A DNA stretch of 64,000 nt from Thermomicrobiales bacterium (lineage in GTDB: Bacteria; Chloroflexota; Chloroflexia; Thermomicrobiales; UBA6265): the NCBI GenBank assembly GCA_020432165.1, contig JAGQGU010000001.1, positions 182,655-246,654 of the forward strand, in the 5' to 3' direction. The position numbers were made by a program, and so were the translations under genes. Position 1 is the first letter of the stretch; every line of letters starts with the position of its first letter. Positions 26,040-35,218 of the stretch are shown here, piece after piece. The notes under the pieces are model-generated. The model did no database searches. It had not been told where the DNA came from and saw only the letters and a program-made list of their open reading frames with translations.

Positions 26040-26717
26040 TTACACCGCTCGCACACGGACGGCCTGGACCTGTTCTGCGGAGATCGCGACGGTTTGATTG
26101 TCGACGAGGGTCAATAGCATGCTGCCATTCTCGCCATCAATCGCATGAATGATGGCTCCTGGTAGCACACCTGTTGCTACCAGACTGCGCACCGTCTCGG
26201 CGTTACGATCGCTGACCCGCGTTACCACCACAGGCGCGTTTGCCTCCGCCAGCGGCATATCATCCAACTCAGGTATGGTCAGATCAGGAGCCGGGATCGG
26301 ATCTCCATGAGGATCAAACTCCGGGAAGCCCAGCATTGCCGCGATCTTGGTTTCGAGTTCCTCGGAAACGTGGTGCTCCAGCACATCGGCCTCTGCATGC
26401 ACAGCATCCAGATCCATCCCCAGCGTCTGCGCCAAAAAGAGCTCGAGCAAGCGATGATGTCGGATCACTTCCAGAGCCACCGCCGTGCCGGTGGGAGTTA
26501 GCCGCACACCCTTGTAGGGTTCCAGCACCAGCAGGTTCAGATCGTGCAATCGCTTCTGCATATTGGTGATGCTGGCGCCGCTATAGCCCAACTCATCCGC
26601 CAATTGCTGATTGGTCACGGGATCGCCATCTATCTGCAGACGATAGATCGCCTTCAGGTAGTCCTCCATACTGGAGGTTATGCGGGGATCGCTGGTGGGG
26701 GACGGTTGCTGATCCAT
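26040..26717 (-). CDS. DtxR/MntR-family metal-dependent transcriptional regulator
   Basis: This 225-residue regulator has an N-terminal winged helix (SSMEDYLKAIYRLQ, then NQQLADELGYSGASIT, residues about 15-75). The metal-binding dimer domain contains RHHRLLELFLAQTLG and EADVLEHHVSEELE. A C-terminal SH3-like/FeoA-type domain covers about residues 145-225. Family members repress iron or manganese uptake genes when bound to metal. No transporter is adjacent; the gene lies three bases downstream of ffh as the last cistron of ftsY-ffh-dtxR. Which metal it senses is not readable. Confidence 0.92.
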   Translation of the reverse strand: MDQQPSPTSDPRITSSMEDYLKAIYRLQIDGDPVTNQQLADELGYSGASITNMQKRLHDLNLLVLEPYKGVRLTPTGTAVALEVIRHHRLLELFLAQTLGMDLDAVHAEADVLEHHVSEELETKIAAMLGFPEFDPHGDPIPAPDLTIPELDDMPLAEANAPVVVTRVSDRNAETVRSLVATGVLPGAIIHAIDGENGSMLLTLVDNQTVAISAEQVQAVRVRAV

Positions 26718-26720
26718 CGG

Positions 26721-28094
26721 CTAGAAATCGAATGGCAAATCAGGCATTTGCATCATGCCACGACGACCTTTTTTGCCCTTCTTTCCTTTGCCACTTTTAC
26801 CCATACGCCCGAACTGGCCCATCATCTCCTGCATCTGTTTGAACTGCTGCAGCATACGACCGACTTCCTGGCGTTCCACACCGGCCCCGGCAGCAATACG
26901 ACGTCGGCGCGAGTGACTGATCTTCTCCGGATTGCGGCGCTCCCATGGCGTCATGCTATAGATGATGGCCTCGATCTGCTTATAGGCATCATCGCTGATC
27001 TGGGCGTTTGCCTGTCGCATCTGCTGACCGATACCCGGGATCATCTCGATCAGTTGGCTAAGCGGCCCCATCTTCTTGATTGATTGCAGTTGATTCAGGA
27101 AGTCCTCCAGATCGAACTGCCCCTTCATCATCCGCTCTTGCAGGCGTTCGGCATCCTCTTCGGTTGTCTGCTCCTGGGCGCGCTCGATCAGGCTGAGGAC
27201 ATCGCCCATGCCGAGAATGCGGCCCGCGAGACGATCCGGATAGAAGGGTTCCAGCGCGTCCATCTTCTCGCCGGTACCGATGAATTTGATCGGTACACCG
27301 GTGACCGAACGAATGCTGAGTGCGGCACCACCGCGAGCATCGCCATCCATCTTGGTAAGGATGAGGCCAGTTACTCCAAGGCGATCGTGGAAGGTCTCCG
27401 CGACTCCCACCGCTTCCTGACCGGTCATGGCGTCTGCCACCAGCAGGATCTCGGTTGGGTTCACATTGCCCTTGATATCGACGAGTTCCTGCATCAACGG
27501 CTCGTCGATCTGCAAGCGGCCCGCGGTATCGATGATGATTGGATTCAAACCGCGCTGTTCGGCGAACTTGAGCGCATTCTTCGTGATATTGACCGGAGTG
27601 TTGTCCGTGCCTTCATCGTAGACAGGGATATCGACCTGCTTGCCGAGTGTTTGCAACTGCTTCACAGCAGCCGGGCGTTGCACATCGGCCGCAACCAGCA
27701 ACGGATTACGTCCCTGCTTGCGCAGATGCAGAGCGATTTTGGCGGCATGAGTCGTCTTGCCGGCACCTTGCAGACCGACCATCATCAAGATTTGGGGACC
27801 CTTGGTCGGGTAGGTGAGTGGTACCTGCTCCTCACCCAGGATGCGCTGTAGCTCCTCGTTGACGATGGCGATAACGCTCTGCCCCGGTGTGAGGCTTGCC
27901 ATGACCTCTTCACCCTGGGCACGTTCCTTCACCGCGGTAACAAAGTCTTTGGTGACCTTGAAGTTGACATCGGCTTCCAGCAGTGCGCGACGCACATCGC
28001 GCATGGCATCGTCGATATCCTTCTCGGTCAGGCGGGCACTGCGGCCAAGCTTGCCAAAGGTCTGGTTCAGGCGATCAGAGAGTGTCTCAAACAT
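26721..28094 (-). CDS. ffh: Signal recognition particle protein Ffh
   Basis: This 457-residue GTPase binds signal sequences of nascent membrane proteins and delivers ribosomes to FtsY. The N domain opens with MFETLSDRLNQTFGKLG. The G domain has P-loop GLQGAGKTTHAAK, DTAGRLQID, and TKMDGDARGG. The Met-rich M domain carries RRRRIAAGAGV and ends in a Lys/Gly-rich segment and a Met-Pro tail (MMQMPDLPFDF). It starts three bases after the ftsY stop. The SRP RNA gene is not visible in this window. Confidence 0.97.
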   Translation of the reverse strand: MFETLSDRLNQTFGKLGRSARLTEKDIDDAMRDVRRALLEADVNFKVTKDFVTAVKERAQGEEVMASLTPGQSVIAIVNEELQRILGEEQVPLTYPTKGPQILMMVGLQGAGKTTHAAKIALHLRKQGRNPLLVAADVQRPAAVKQLQTLGKQVDIPVYDEGTDNTPVNITKNALKFAEQRGLNPIIIDTAGRLQIDEPLMQELVDIKGNVNPTEILLVADAMTGQEAVGVAETFHDRLGVTGLILTKMDGDARGGAALSIRSVTGVPIKFIGTGEKMDALEPFYPDRLAGRILGMGDVLSLIERAQEQTTEEDAERLQERMMKGQFDLEDFLNQLQSIKKMGPLSQLIEMIPGIGQQMRQANAQISDDAYKQIEAIIYSMTPWERRNPEKISHSRRRRIAAGAGVERQEVGRMLQQFKQMQEMMGQFGRMGKSGKGKKGKKGRRGMMQMPDLPFDF

Positions 28095-28097
28095 GGG

Positions 28098-29060
28098 TTA
28101 GAATCCTTCGCCTTCGCCGAAGAAGAGGGAATCGACATAGGTGTCGGGTCGGAACTCCGCCATATCGCTGCTCTTCTCGCCAGTGCCGATGTAGGTGATG
28201 GGTGTGCCAAGCTCCTTGGCGACGCTGAACGCGATACCGCCGCGCGCCGTGCCATCGAGCTTGCTGATGAAGATGTCGCTGACATCCGCGCTCTTGGTGA
28301 ACTCGGCCGCCTGGATCAATCCGTTCTGACCGGTGGTGGCATCGATCACCAGCACGACTTCCTGTGGTGCCTCGGGCACCGTCTTCTGGATGATCTTCTT
28401 GATTTTGTTCAGCTCAGCCATCAGGTTGTACTTGGTGTGGAGTCGACCGGCTGTATCGATGATGAGCACATCCACATTGCGGTTGTGTGCTGCCTGCATC
28501 GCATCGAAGACGACAGCACCAGGATCGGCATTGGGTTGATGGGCGATCACCGGTACGTTCAGCCGCTCACCCCAGATCTTGAGTTGATCGATGGCGGCTG
28601 CGCGGAAGGTATCGCCGGCGGCGAGCATTACGGTACGTCCAAACTGCTGATGGTACTGCACCAGCTTGGCGATACCGGTTGTCTTGCCGGTGCCATTCAC
28701 ACCGACGACCAGCACCACCCAGGGTACGCCGCGCTGCAGAATCTTCACCTTGCGATTTCGGGTCGCCAATTCCAGCAATTGGGTCATTTCCAGCCGTAGC
28801 ACTTCGCGAGCATCGGCCGGATTGACGATGCGTTCGTCTTCGACTTTCTGTCGCAGTTCAGCGACGAGTTGCTGACTGACATCCCAGCCCACATCGGCCT
28901 GGATCAGCAGCATCTCCAGGTCTTCATAGAGTTCTTCGTCCATCTCATGGCGGTCGAAGAGTTTCGTGATCTCGCTAAATACGCCACGCCGTGTCTTCTC
29001 CAGACCTTTCTCGATCTGGACATCAGGTTCGGCATTACGGCGGAACAATTTACGGAACAA
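28098..29060 (-). CDS. ftsY: Signal recognition particle receptor FtsY
   Basis: This 320-residue SRP receptor pairs with Ffh at the membrane. It has a short N-terminal basic segment (MFRKLFRRN) instead of the long acidic A domain of enterobacteria. The N domain follows, and the G domain has P-loop GVNGTGKTTGIAK, DTAGRLHTK, and SKLDGTARGG. The order ftsY-ffh-dtxR with three-base gaps shows one operon. Next to the MFS gene upstream is a 205-base divergent gap in which I found no convincing gene. Confidence 0.97.
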   Translation of the reverse strand: MFRKLFRRNAEPDVQIEKGLEKTRRGVFSEITKLFDRHEMDEELYEDLEMLLIQADVGWDVSQQLVAELRQKVEDERIVNPADAREVLRLEMTQLLELATRNRKVKILQRGVPWVVLVVGVNGTGKTTGIAKLVQYHQQFGRTVMLAAGDTFRAAAIDQLKIWGERLNVPVIAHQPNADPGAVVFDAMQAAHNRNVDVLIIDTAGRLHTKYNLMAELNKIKKIIQKTVPEAPQEVVLVIDATTGQNGLIQAAEFTKSADVSDIFISKLDGTARGGIAFSVAKELGTPITYIGTGEKSSDMAEFRPDTYVDSLFFGEGEGF

Positions 29061-29265
29061 TTACGCGTCTCCTGAATCGTGGCCATTGGTAACGCGAAGG
29101 CAACACAAAACTGCCCAATTGGGCCACGTTCTGGGGACAAGTATACCGTGACGGCGGAGCTGCTCGTTCCTTATCTATCCCCGGTGGTGTGCCGCCCGGG
29201 AGATTCCCCGAATCCGGTCTCGGTGGTACGATCTGCACACGACCTGATGGTTTGGGAGTGACTAC

Positions 29266-30483
29266 ATGCAGCGCAACAACGACCTCTGGCTGGGCGTCTA
29301 TCTACCCACGATGCTGCTCGCCCTTGGTCAAGGTGCGCTTTTGGCAACCCTGCCGCTCTACGCCAGCGAACTTGGCTTCGGCTACACCATGATCTCGGTT
29401 ATCAGCGCTGCCGCCGGTATTGGCACGCTGGTCACGGATGTCCCCGCTGGCATGGCTATCCATCGGCTCGGTATGCGGCGTTGCATGTATTTTGGTACCG
29501 CTCTGGTCGCCTTCAGTACCTTCCCTCTGGCGCTCGATCTTGGCGCTGGTGCCATCGTTGCTCTGCGTATTTCCGCTGGAGTTGGTACAGCCCTTTGGGG
29601 TCTTAGCCGCCACACCTACATCGCCACTGCTGTCCCCATCGCAAGTCGAGGTCAGGCCATCTCCACATTCGGTGGGGTCAATCGCATTGGTATCTTTGGT
29701 GGTCCGGCACTCGGTGGCCTCATTGGCACCATCTGGGGTATGCAGGCCAGCTTTATTTTGACCGGTGTGATGGCATTGCTGGCGTTGATCACGGTAGTGA
29801 TAGCGTTGCCCAAGACCTCGGACACGGCACCCCAGCCGCGCGGTGAATCGCGCGAACGGTGGCAACTCGTGCGCCACACGATCAAATCCAACGCCGGTGA
29901 TCTTACCGCCGCTGGCGTCGCACAACTTTTCGCCCAGATGATTCGGCAGGGACGTCAACTGTTGATTCCACTGATTGGAGCAAATCTGGTTGGCCTCAGC
30001 GCCGCTCAGGTTGGCCTTGTCATGACGATCTCATCCGTTGTGGATATGAGCATGTTCATTCCGGCAGGCTACCTCATGGATCGATTCGGACGTAAGTTCG
30101 CCACTGTCCCATGCTTTGCCATCATGGGAATCGGATTGGCGATGCTACCCTTCGCTACCAGTTTCGCCACGATGACTGCCATTGGCGTGGTGATCGGACT
30201 CGGTAATGGTCTTGGTTCCGGTTCGATGATGACGCTCGGTGCCGATCTCGCACCTGAGGGTGCTACCGGGGAGTTTCTCGGCATCTGGCGCCTGATCGGC
30301 GATGTTGGTATGGTCATGGGACCGTTACTTGTCGGCGTGATCGCTGCCAATCTTGATCTCACCATGTCCGCCATCGTCCTGGGCTGTGCAGGACTCATAT
30401 CCAGCTTGATGTTCCTCTTCCTCGTCAAGGAGACACGAATTACACCGGAACCCGTTGTCGTCGCGAAAACCACAGGAGATTAG
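29266..30483 (+). CDS. Major facilitator superfamily transporter
   Basis: This 405-residue membrane protein shows about twelve hydrophobic segments in two halves. The loop after helix 2 has the MFS pattern DVPAGMAIHRLGMRR, and the matching loop in the second half is GYLMDRFGRKFA. This is the usual layout of drug or sugar efflux transporters driven by protons. The first gene of a tight four-gene run, it is followed five bases later by the extradiol dioxygenase-like gene. An aromatic or small-molecule substrate would suit that neighbour but is unproven. Confidence 0.93.
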   Translation: MQRNNDLWLGVYLPTMLLALGQGALLATLPLYASELGFGYTMISVISAAAGIGTLVTDVPAGMAIHRLGMRRCMYFGTALVAFSTFPLALDLGAGAIVALRISAGVGTALWGLSRHTYIATAVPIASRGQAISTFGGVNRIGIFGGPALGGLIGTIWGMQASFILTGVMALLALITVVIALPKTSDTAPQPRGESRERWQLVRHTIKSNAGDLTAAGVAQLFAQMIRQGRQLLIPLIGANLVGLSAAQVGLVMTISSVVDMSMFIPAGYLMDRFGRKFATVPCFAIMGIGLAMLPFATSFATMTAIGVVIGLGNGLGSGSMMTLGADLAPEGATGEFLGIWRLIGDVGMVMGPLLVGVIAANLDLTMSAIVLGCAGLISSLMFLFLVKETRITPEPVVVAKTTGD

Positions 30484-30488
30484 TCACT

Positions 30489-31355
30489 ATGCCACTCGTA
30501 GCCGCTTCGATTCTTCCGCATGGATTCCCCCTTATCCCCGCGCTGGATAATGGATTGGAGGACATTGCCAAACTGCGCGCCGGTATGGAGATTGTGGGTA
30601 AGCAATTCGCCGATGCTGGTGTCGACACAATTGTGCTGGTGGGTCCGCACGGTACACGCGTTGATGGCGCTATGGCCCTCGTCCGTACCGGTCGTGCAGC
30701 CGGTACGCTCGCTCATGGCGGCAAGCGTGTCGAGATGAATGTGCCCATCGACCACGCCTTTGTGGATGAGATTGCCGCAGCCACGGAAGCGGCTGGTATC
30801 CCGGTTGCTCTCGTCGGTTACGGCGGAAACCGTATGGATCAGGCGGTTATGCCGATGGATTGGGGCGCAATGGGACCGCTCTGGTTCCTCGGTCACGACC
30901 AGGACCGTTCCGACCTCGGCAATCCACTCGCAGGCACACCGGATGGTGAGGACGGACCGCCGGTTGTGCTGATCACACCGAGTCGGATGCTGAGTCGAGA
31001 TACGCAGATCGCCTTCGGACGGGCACTTGGCACACTCTTTGCGCAGTCAGATCGTCGTATTGGGTTCGTGGCGTCCTGCGATTGGAGCCACGTCCACAGC
31101 GAATCCGGTCCTTACGGCGCTCACCCAATCGCACGGCAGATGGACGATACGATTCTGGCGGCGATCCGCGCCAACGATTTACGCAGTCTGCAGTATTTGC
31201 CGCAGCCCGATGTTGAAGCAGCGGCGATTGATGGCATGTGGCAGTGCCTGATTCTGTCAGGTATCCAACAGATCACTCTGCTATCGAGCACGCTTCTCGC
31301 CTACGGTATCGATGGCTACTACAGCATGATTGTCGCCAGTTTCATGCCGGAGTAG
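30489..31355 (+). CDS. Class III extradiol dioxygenase subunit B-like (LigB family) protein
   Basis: This 288-residue protein has the LigB-fold pattern: an early metal-binding ILPHG (His near residue 11), a second GPHGT (His near 56), and a late CDWSHVHSESGPYG segment. LigB-type enzymes use Fe(II) to open catechol rings; the related Memo proteins keep the fold with other roles. The Cys-Asp-Trp-Ser-His segment is reminiscent of Memo as well. It lies between an MFS transporter and radC in an operon. The substrate is unknown, and a ring-opening activity should be regarded as possible only. Confidence 0.85.
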   Translation: MPLVAASILPHGFPLIPALDNGLEDIAKLRAGMEIVGKQFADAGVDTIVLVGPHGTRVDGAMALVRTGRAAGTLAHGGKRVEMNVPIDHAFVDEIAAATEAAGIPVALVGYGGNRMDQAVMPMDWGAMGPLWFLGHDQDRSDLGNPLAGTPDGEDGPPVVLITPSRMLSRDTQIAFGRALGTLFAQSDRRIGFVASCDWSHVHSESGPYGAHPIARQMDDTILAAIRANDLRSLQYLPQPDVEAAAIDGMWQCLILSGIQQITLLSSTLLAYGIDGYYSMIVASFMPE

Positions 31356-31358
31356 TGT

Positions 31359-32072
31359 ATGACGGAGCCATACTCCCACAAGATCAAGGAGATGGACGCC
31401 AGCGAGCGCCCGCGAGAGCGTCTGGAGCACTACGGTGCGGGAGTTCTCTCTTCGGCGGAACTCGTCGCGATCATCCTGAACACAGGCGTTCAGGGCGAAT
31501 CAGTGCTGCCGCTCAGCCAACGGATTCTCAATGAGAATGGTGGCCTCACCGGACTCATGCGCATGGAGCACGCCGAACTGGCGCAGATAAAGGGAATTGG
31601 GAAAGCCAAAGCCGCCAAACTCAAGGCTGCGCTGGAGATGGGACGTCGACTCACAACCATCCTGGATGACGACAAGCCGCGCGCAGCCAGTCCGGAGGAT
31701 ATCGTTCGCCTGCTTGGCGTCGAGATGGGAGCTCTCGAGCGGGAGGAGTTGCGTGTAGTGCTGCTGGATACTAAGCACCATATCACCAGCGTTGTCACGG
31801 TGGCGCAAGGTGCAGTCAACTCCGCCAACGTGCGTATGGCCGAACTTTTCGCTCCCGCTGTAAGACGGATGAGTCCATACATCATTCTGGTACACAACCA
31901 TCCCAGTGGCGATCCCTCGCCATCCTCGGCCGATATCGTATTCACGCGCGATGCGGGCCGGGCCGGGAAGCTGCTGGATATCGGTGTGCTGGATCACATT
32001 ATTCTCGGACAAGGTCGACACACTTCTATGAAGCGGCTTGGTTTGGGATTTGATGAAGGAGATTTGCGATGA
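31359..32072 (+). CDS. radC: RadC-family JAB metalloprotease-like protein
   Basis: This 237-residue protein has an N-terminal helix-hairpin-helix region (KIKEMDASERPRERL; IKGIGKAKAAKLKA) and a C-terminal JAMM/MPN domain with HNHPSGDPSPSSAD near residue 180. The name RadC is historical; a direct DNA repair role has been questioned, and the JAB domain suggests metal-dependent hydrolysis. The ATG is three bases after the dioxygenase stop. Its own stop overlaps the LLM gene (ATGA), which ties it to an unusual metabolic operon. Confidence 0.94.
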   Translation: MTEPYSHKIKEMDASERPRERLEHYGAGVLSSAELVAIILNTGVQGESVLPLSQRILNENGGLTGLMRMEHAELAQIKGIGKAKAAKLKAALEMGRRLTTILDDDKPRAASPEDIVRLLGVEMGALEREELRVVLLDTKHHITSVVTVAQGAVNSANVRMAELFAPAVRRMSPYIILVHNHPSGDPSPSSADIVFTRDAGRAGKLLDIGVLDHIILGQGRHTSMKRLGLGFDEGDLR

Positions 32073-32857
32073 GTCTGGATGTATCCCGATTTGGTTTTGG
32101 CATTGTCGGTGCGACTCCGCACGATCTCGTTCGGGAACTCGCACCGATGGTGGAGCAGGCGGGCTTCAATACACTTTGGTTCAATCACACCACGCAAGCC
32201 AACGCGTATGAAGCTATTGCGGTGGCCGCACAGGTGACAACGACGATCCGGCTCGCCACCGGTGTCACCAATCTGGATGGGGTAATGCCGACTCGCGAGA
32301 TCATCGCCAATGTCCGTGATCTCGATTTGCCTCTCGATCGACTCATCATCGGTATCGGGGCGAACCAGCCCCCGAGTCCATTGCGTTCTGTCTCCGAGGC
32401 GATTGGCGTGCTGAAAGATGAGTTGCCATCGGTACCCGTGGTGGTTGGCGCGCTGGGACCGAAGATGCGTGCACTCGGTGTGCAGCAATCGCAGGGTGTT
32501 CTGCTCAACTGGCTCACACCCGCTGGCGCGGAACTCGCGATGGTTGATCGCGCGCAGGACGCTCCGAATACTGATGCCCAGGTGGCACTCTATATTCGTT
32601 GCTCGCTCGGCGCCGAAGGTCGCATCGCCATGCAGCGTGAAGCGCACCGTTACCAGAATATCGCCAGTTATAAGGCGAACTTTGGGCGACTGGGCTTCAG
32701 TGCGATGGATGCTGCTGTCTGCGCCGACACATCTACGCAGATTCGCGAGGGGCTGGCTCAATACCAAAGTGTTGTTGACCAGCCTGTGTTGAGAGCGATC
32801 GTCGGGAACGAAACGATTGCCGACTATGCCTCGCTGGTGGATGCGTGCAGGAATTGA
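32069..32857 (+). CDS. LLM-class flavin-dependent oxidoreductase-like protein, short
   Basis: The 262-residue product has the start of a luciferase-like TIM barrel (FGFGIVGATPHDLVRELAPMVEQAG, split here by the loop) and the segment IRLATGVTNLDG near residue 60. Full LLM enzymes are usually 300-350 residues, so this is a shortened form or a distant member. They use FMN or F420 for monooxygenation or hydride transfer. Translation is coupled to radC. The last 34 bases overlap the 3' end of the convergent hypothetical gene. Confidence 0.8.
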   Translation: MSLDVSRFGFGIVGATPHDLVRELAPMVEQAGFNTLWFNHTTQANAYEAIAVAAQVTTTIRLATGVTNLDGVMPTREIIANVRDLDLPLDRLIIGIGANQPPSPLRSVSEAIGVLKDELPSVPVVVGALGPKMRALGVQQSQGVLLNWLTPAGAELAMVDRAQDAPNTDAQVALYIRCSLGAEGRIAMQREAHRYQNIASYKANFGRLGFSAMDAAVCADTSTQIREGLAQYQSVVDQPVLRAIVGNETIADYASLVDACRN

Positions 32858-33270
32858 TCGAGCTCGATGGCGGTCTCCAGTTTTTGCAGACTCGGTGGCC
32901 ACTCATGCGGTCCGTTGTGCAGGCAGTCGCAGAAGAGTGTCGCCTCGCCGAAGTGATCGACAGCCAGATGCCGTAAAGTCGTCATGCCATTGCGGCTGAC
33001 AACCGGTTCCCGTTCGACTGCGCTGGCGGAGTGGAGCACGCAATAAACATCGATCGGCACGGTAGGTGCTTCGATCTCTCCTGGGCGAATCCAGGGTTTG
33101 GCAGGTGACACGGCGGGTTGTGGTGGCTCGGGAGTTGAGAGCGGAATCTCTTCGGCGATGACTGGTTCGACTGCCGTTTCCGCTACCGATTGAGCGTGTG
33201 GACGACTCTTGTGTCGTCGCGGGCGACGCCGATTCCTCGATTCGGTACGTTCATTCTGTACATCTGACAT
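32824..33270 (-). CDS. Hypothetical protein, basic N-terminus and Pro-rich linker
   Basis: Not recognised. The 148-residue product begins with a very basic segment (RNRRRPRRHKSRP), followed by a Glu/Pro-rich linker to about residue 70 and a compact C-terminal region with several Cys and His (CVLHSAS, LFCDCLHNGPHEW). The start ATG at 33270 is chosen; the frame also opens two codons earlier with GTG. It overlaps the LLM gene 3' end by 34 bases. A basic arm plus a small domain could suggest nucleic acid binding, but nothing more is visible. Confidence 0.55.
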   Translation of the reverse strand: MSDVQNERTESRNRRRPRRHKSRPHAQSVAETAVEPVIAEEIPLSTPEPPQPAVSPAKPWIRPGEIEAPTVPIDVYCVLHSASAVEREPVVSRNGMTTLRHLAVDHFGEATLFCDCLHNGPHEWPPSLQKLETAIELDQFLHASTSEA

Positions 33271-33367
33271 GGTCACAGTTTACTCTTGACTTGGCACGTG
33301 TTGGCAGCCGCCTACGTTTGTGTGCGCCAATCGTTGCCCGAATACTGCACTGTTAGAGGAAGCATAC

Positions 33368-34372
33368 ATGCCCAAGCAAGTAGGAATTGATCTCGGAACC
33401 GCCAATGTGCTCGTTTTTGTGCGCGGTCGTGGTGTCGTGATCAACGAGCCGTCCGTCGTTGCGATCTCCGCCAAGGATGGCAAGGTGAAAGCCGTCGGGC
33501 TCGAGGCCCGCGATATGCTTGGGCGCGAACCACGTGAGACGATCGAAGTTGTTCGCCCGATGCGCGATGGTGTGATCGCCGATTACGTGGTCACCCAGAA
33601 GATGTTGGAGTACTTCATCGGTAAGGCCGTGGGGCGGTTCTCGCTTATCCGGCCCGATGTGATGATCTGCGTGCCCGCTGGTGTGACCGGTGTGGAACGC
33701 CGTGCTGTGCGCGAGAGCGCGCTCAATGCTGGCGCCCGCCGTGCTTACCTGATTTCCGAACCACTTGCTGCCGCAATTGGTGCGCGCGTCCCTGTGGCAG
33801 ACCCCAGTGGCAACATGATCATCGATATCGGTGGCGGTACCACCGAGGTGGCAGTGATTAGTTTGAACGGTATCGTCGTGGCGCGATCTTTGCGGGTCGG
33901 TGGCAGCAAGTTCGACGATGCGATCAGCAACTACATCAAGCGCAAATACAATCTTCGCGTTGGTGAGCGCACCGCGGAAGAGGTGAAGATCGCCATCGGC
34001 TCCGCCATGCCGCTGGAAGAAGATCACATCATGGAAGTGCGTGGTCGTGATGAAGTCGCCGGTCTGCCGCGTACCATCCAGATTCGGGCCAGTGAGATCA
34101 CTGATGCTATCACCGAGCCACTGGAGGCCATCATCGGTGCCGTGCGCGCAGTGCTGGAGGAGACTCCGCCGGAACTCTCATCGGACATTATTGACAAGGG
34201 CATGATTCTAACCGGTGGCGGTGCACTCTTACGCCAGCTACCAGAGTTGCTTACGGAAGTAACCGGCGTGCCGTGTTATGTTGCAGACGATCCGCTTTCG
34301 GCGGTGGCGATAGGCACCGGATTGGCGCTGGAACATATGGATATTCTGCGCGACAGTCTGGAAGATCGCTGA
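33368..34372 (+). CDS. mreB: Rod shape-determining protein MreB
   Basis: This 334-residue actin-like protein forms membrane-associated filaments that guide lateral wall synthesis. Phosphate loop 1 reads [11 protein letters not shown] at residues 7-17, loop 2 reads [13 protein letters not shown] near 155, and the adenosine motif [14 protein letters not shown] is near 280. The ATG at 33368 is chosen because the family starts at [10 protein letters not shown]; an in-frame upstream ATG (33320) lacks a ribosome site. No mreC or mreD follows, so this is a solitary copy within the window. Confidence 0.95.
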   Translation: MPKQVGIDLGTANVLVFVRGRGVVINEPSVVAISAKDGKVKAVGLEARDMLGREPRETIEVVRPMRDGVIADYVVTQKMLEYFIGKAVGRFSLIRPDVMICVPAGVTGVERRAVRESALNAGARRAYLISEPLAAAIGARVPVADPSGNMIIDIGGGTTEVAVISLNGIVVARSLRVGGSKFDDAISNYIKRKYNLRVGERTAEEVKIAIGSAMPLEEDHIMEVRGRDEVAGLPRTIQIRASEITDAITEPLEAIIGAVRAVLEETPPELSSDIIDKGMILTGGGALLRQLPELLTEVTGVPCYVADDPLSAVAIGTGLALEHMDILRDSLEDR

Positions 34373-34419
34373 ACATCGTAAACTGTTCACATACAGCACC
34401 GGCAGGAGGAGGGGAACGC

Positions 34420-35175
34420 ATGAATTGGTTCGCATCGAGATCGATACACCACGTCGTCGGCGTTGCCGCTCTGAGCGTTTGCCTGATGCTCGCCGCATGC
34501 GGCGGTAGCGATTCTTCTGATCCCACGCCAACCGCTACTACGGCTTCCCAAAATGCAGTGGAAACCCAGGCGCCGCAACCAACGCTTCCTCCCGTAACCA
34601 CACCAGAGGTGGTTGCGACCGATGCTGTGACACCAACCAGCGTGGTTTCTACCTCCGTTGCTACACCGACCGGAACCGAATCGACGGTTGCGACTCCGGT
34701 GGGGGTCAGCGCGGCATCGCCTGTTGCTGAATCCACAGAGACACCAGATACCGAAGGATCTACGGTTGCTACGCCAATGGTGCAGGGAGTCACTTCGGAT
34801 AACCCCGGCGACGGTACCGGTGGGTCCGGCATGACCGAGCGCGACCAAAGCGATGATGAGGAAGCCACCGCAGTTGCTGCTACCCCCGCGGCCTCTCCAG
34901 TCGCGCAACTCAGTGTCGAAGGTTGCGAGGTCCCGGACGTTCCCATCTACAGTGGCACGAACACGGAAGTGACATTGACTTCCGATGTGAACTTCCGCTC
35001 CGGCCCTGGCACCGACTGCGATCCGTTGAGCGATGAACCGCTCGGTGAAGGGCAGACCGTGACAGTTACGGGCGGCCCGGTGACGCAGGCGGCCGATGGC
35101 AGTGAATGGATTGAGGTTGAGGTGAATGGCCAGAAGGGTTGGATCAGCACCGAATTCGTCGAGCCTGCCGAGTAA
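34420..35175 (+). CDS. Lipoprotein with SH3-type C-terminal domain
   Basis: The 251-residue product has a lipoprotein signal ending in a lipobox LAAC near residue 27, followed by GGSD. A long low-complexity linker (about residues 32-165) is rich in Thr, Pro, Val and Ala and contains ATPAASPVA. A bacterial SH3 domain follows (about 175-250), with VNFRSGPGTDC and WIEVEVNGQKGWISTEFV. SH3b domains often bind cell-wall peptides. The start at 34420 follows AGGAGGAGGGG, and a frame running back to 34273 is shadow of mreB. A wall-facing anchor protein is the best guess, next to mreB. Confidence 0.88.
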   Translation: MNWFASRSIHHVVGVAALSVCLMLAACGGSDSSDPTPTATTASQNAVETQAPQPTLPPVTTPEVVATDAVTPTSVVSTSVATPTGTESTVATPVGVSAASPVAESTETPDTEGSTVATPMVQGVTSDNPGDGTGGSGMTERDQSDDEEATAVAATPAASPVAQLSVEGCEVPDVPIYSGTNTEVTLTSDVNFRSGPGTDCDPLSDEPLGEGQTVTVTGGPVTQAADGSEWIEVEVNGQKGWISTEFVEPAE

Positions 35176-35218
35176 ACTACCCACATACGAATAGTCTCGT
35201 CATTGAAAGGCGATATCC

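Noticed and set aside
29079-29261. 60-codon plus-strand frame in the ftsY-MFS gap
   Set aside because: Composition and lack of a ribosome site fit non-coding sequence; no hydrophobic or domain pattern.
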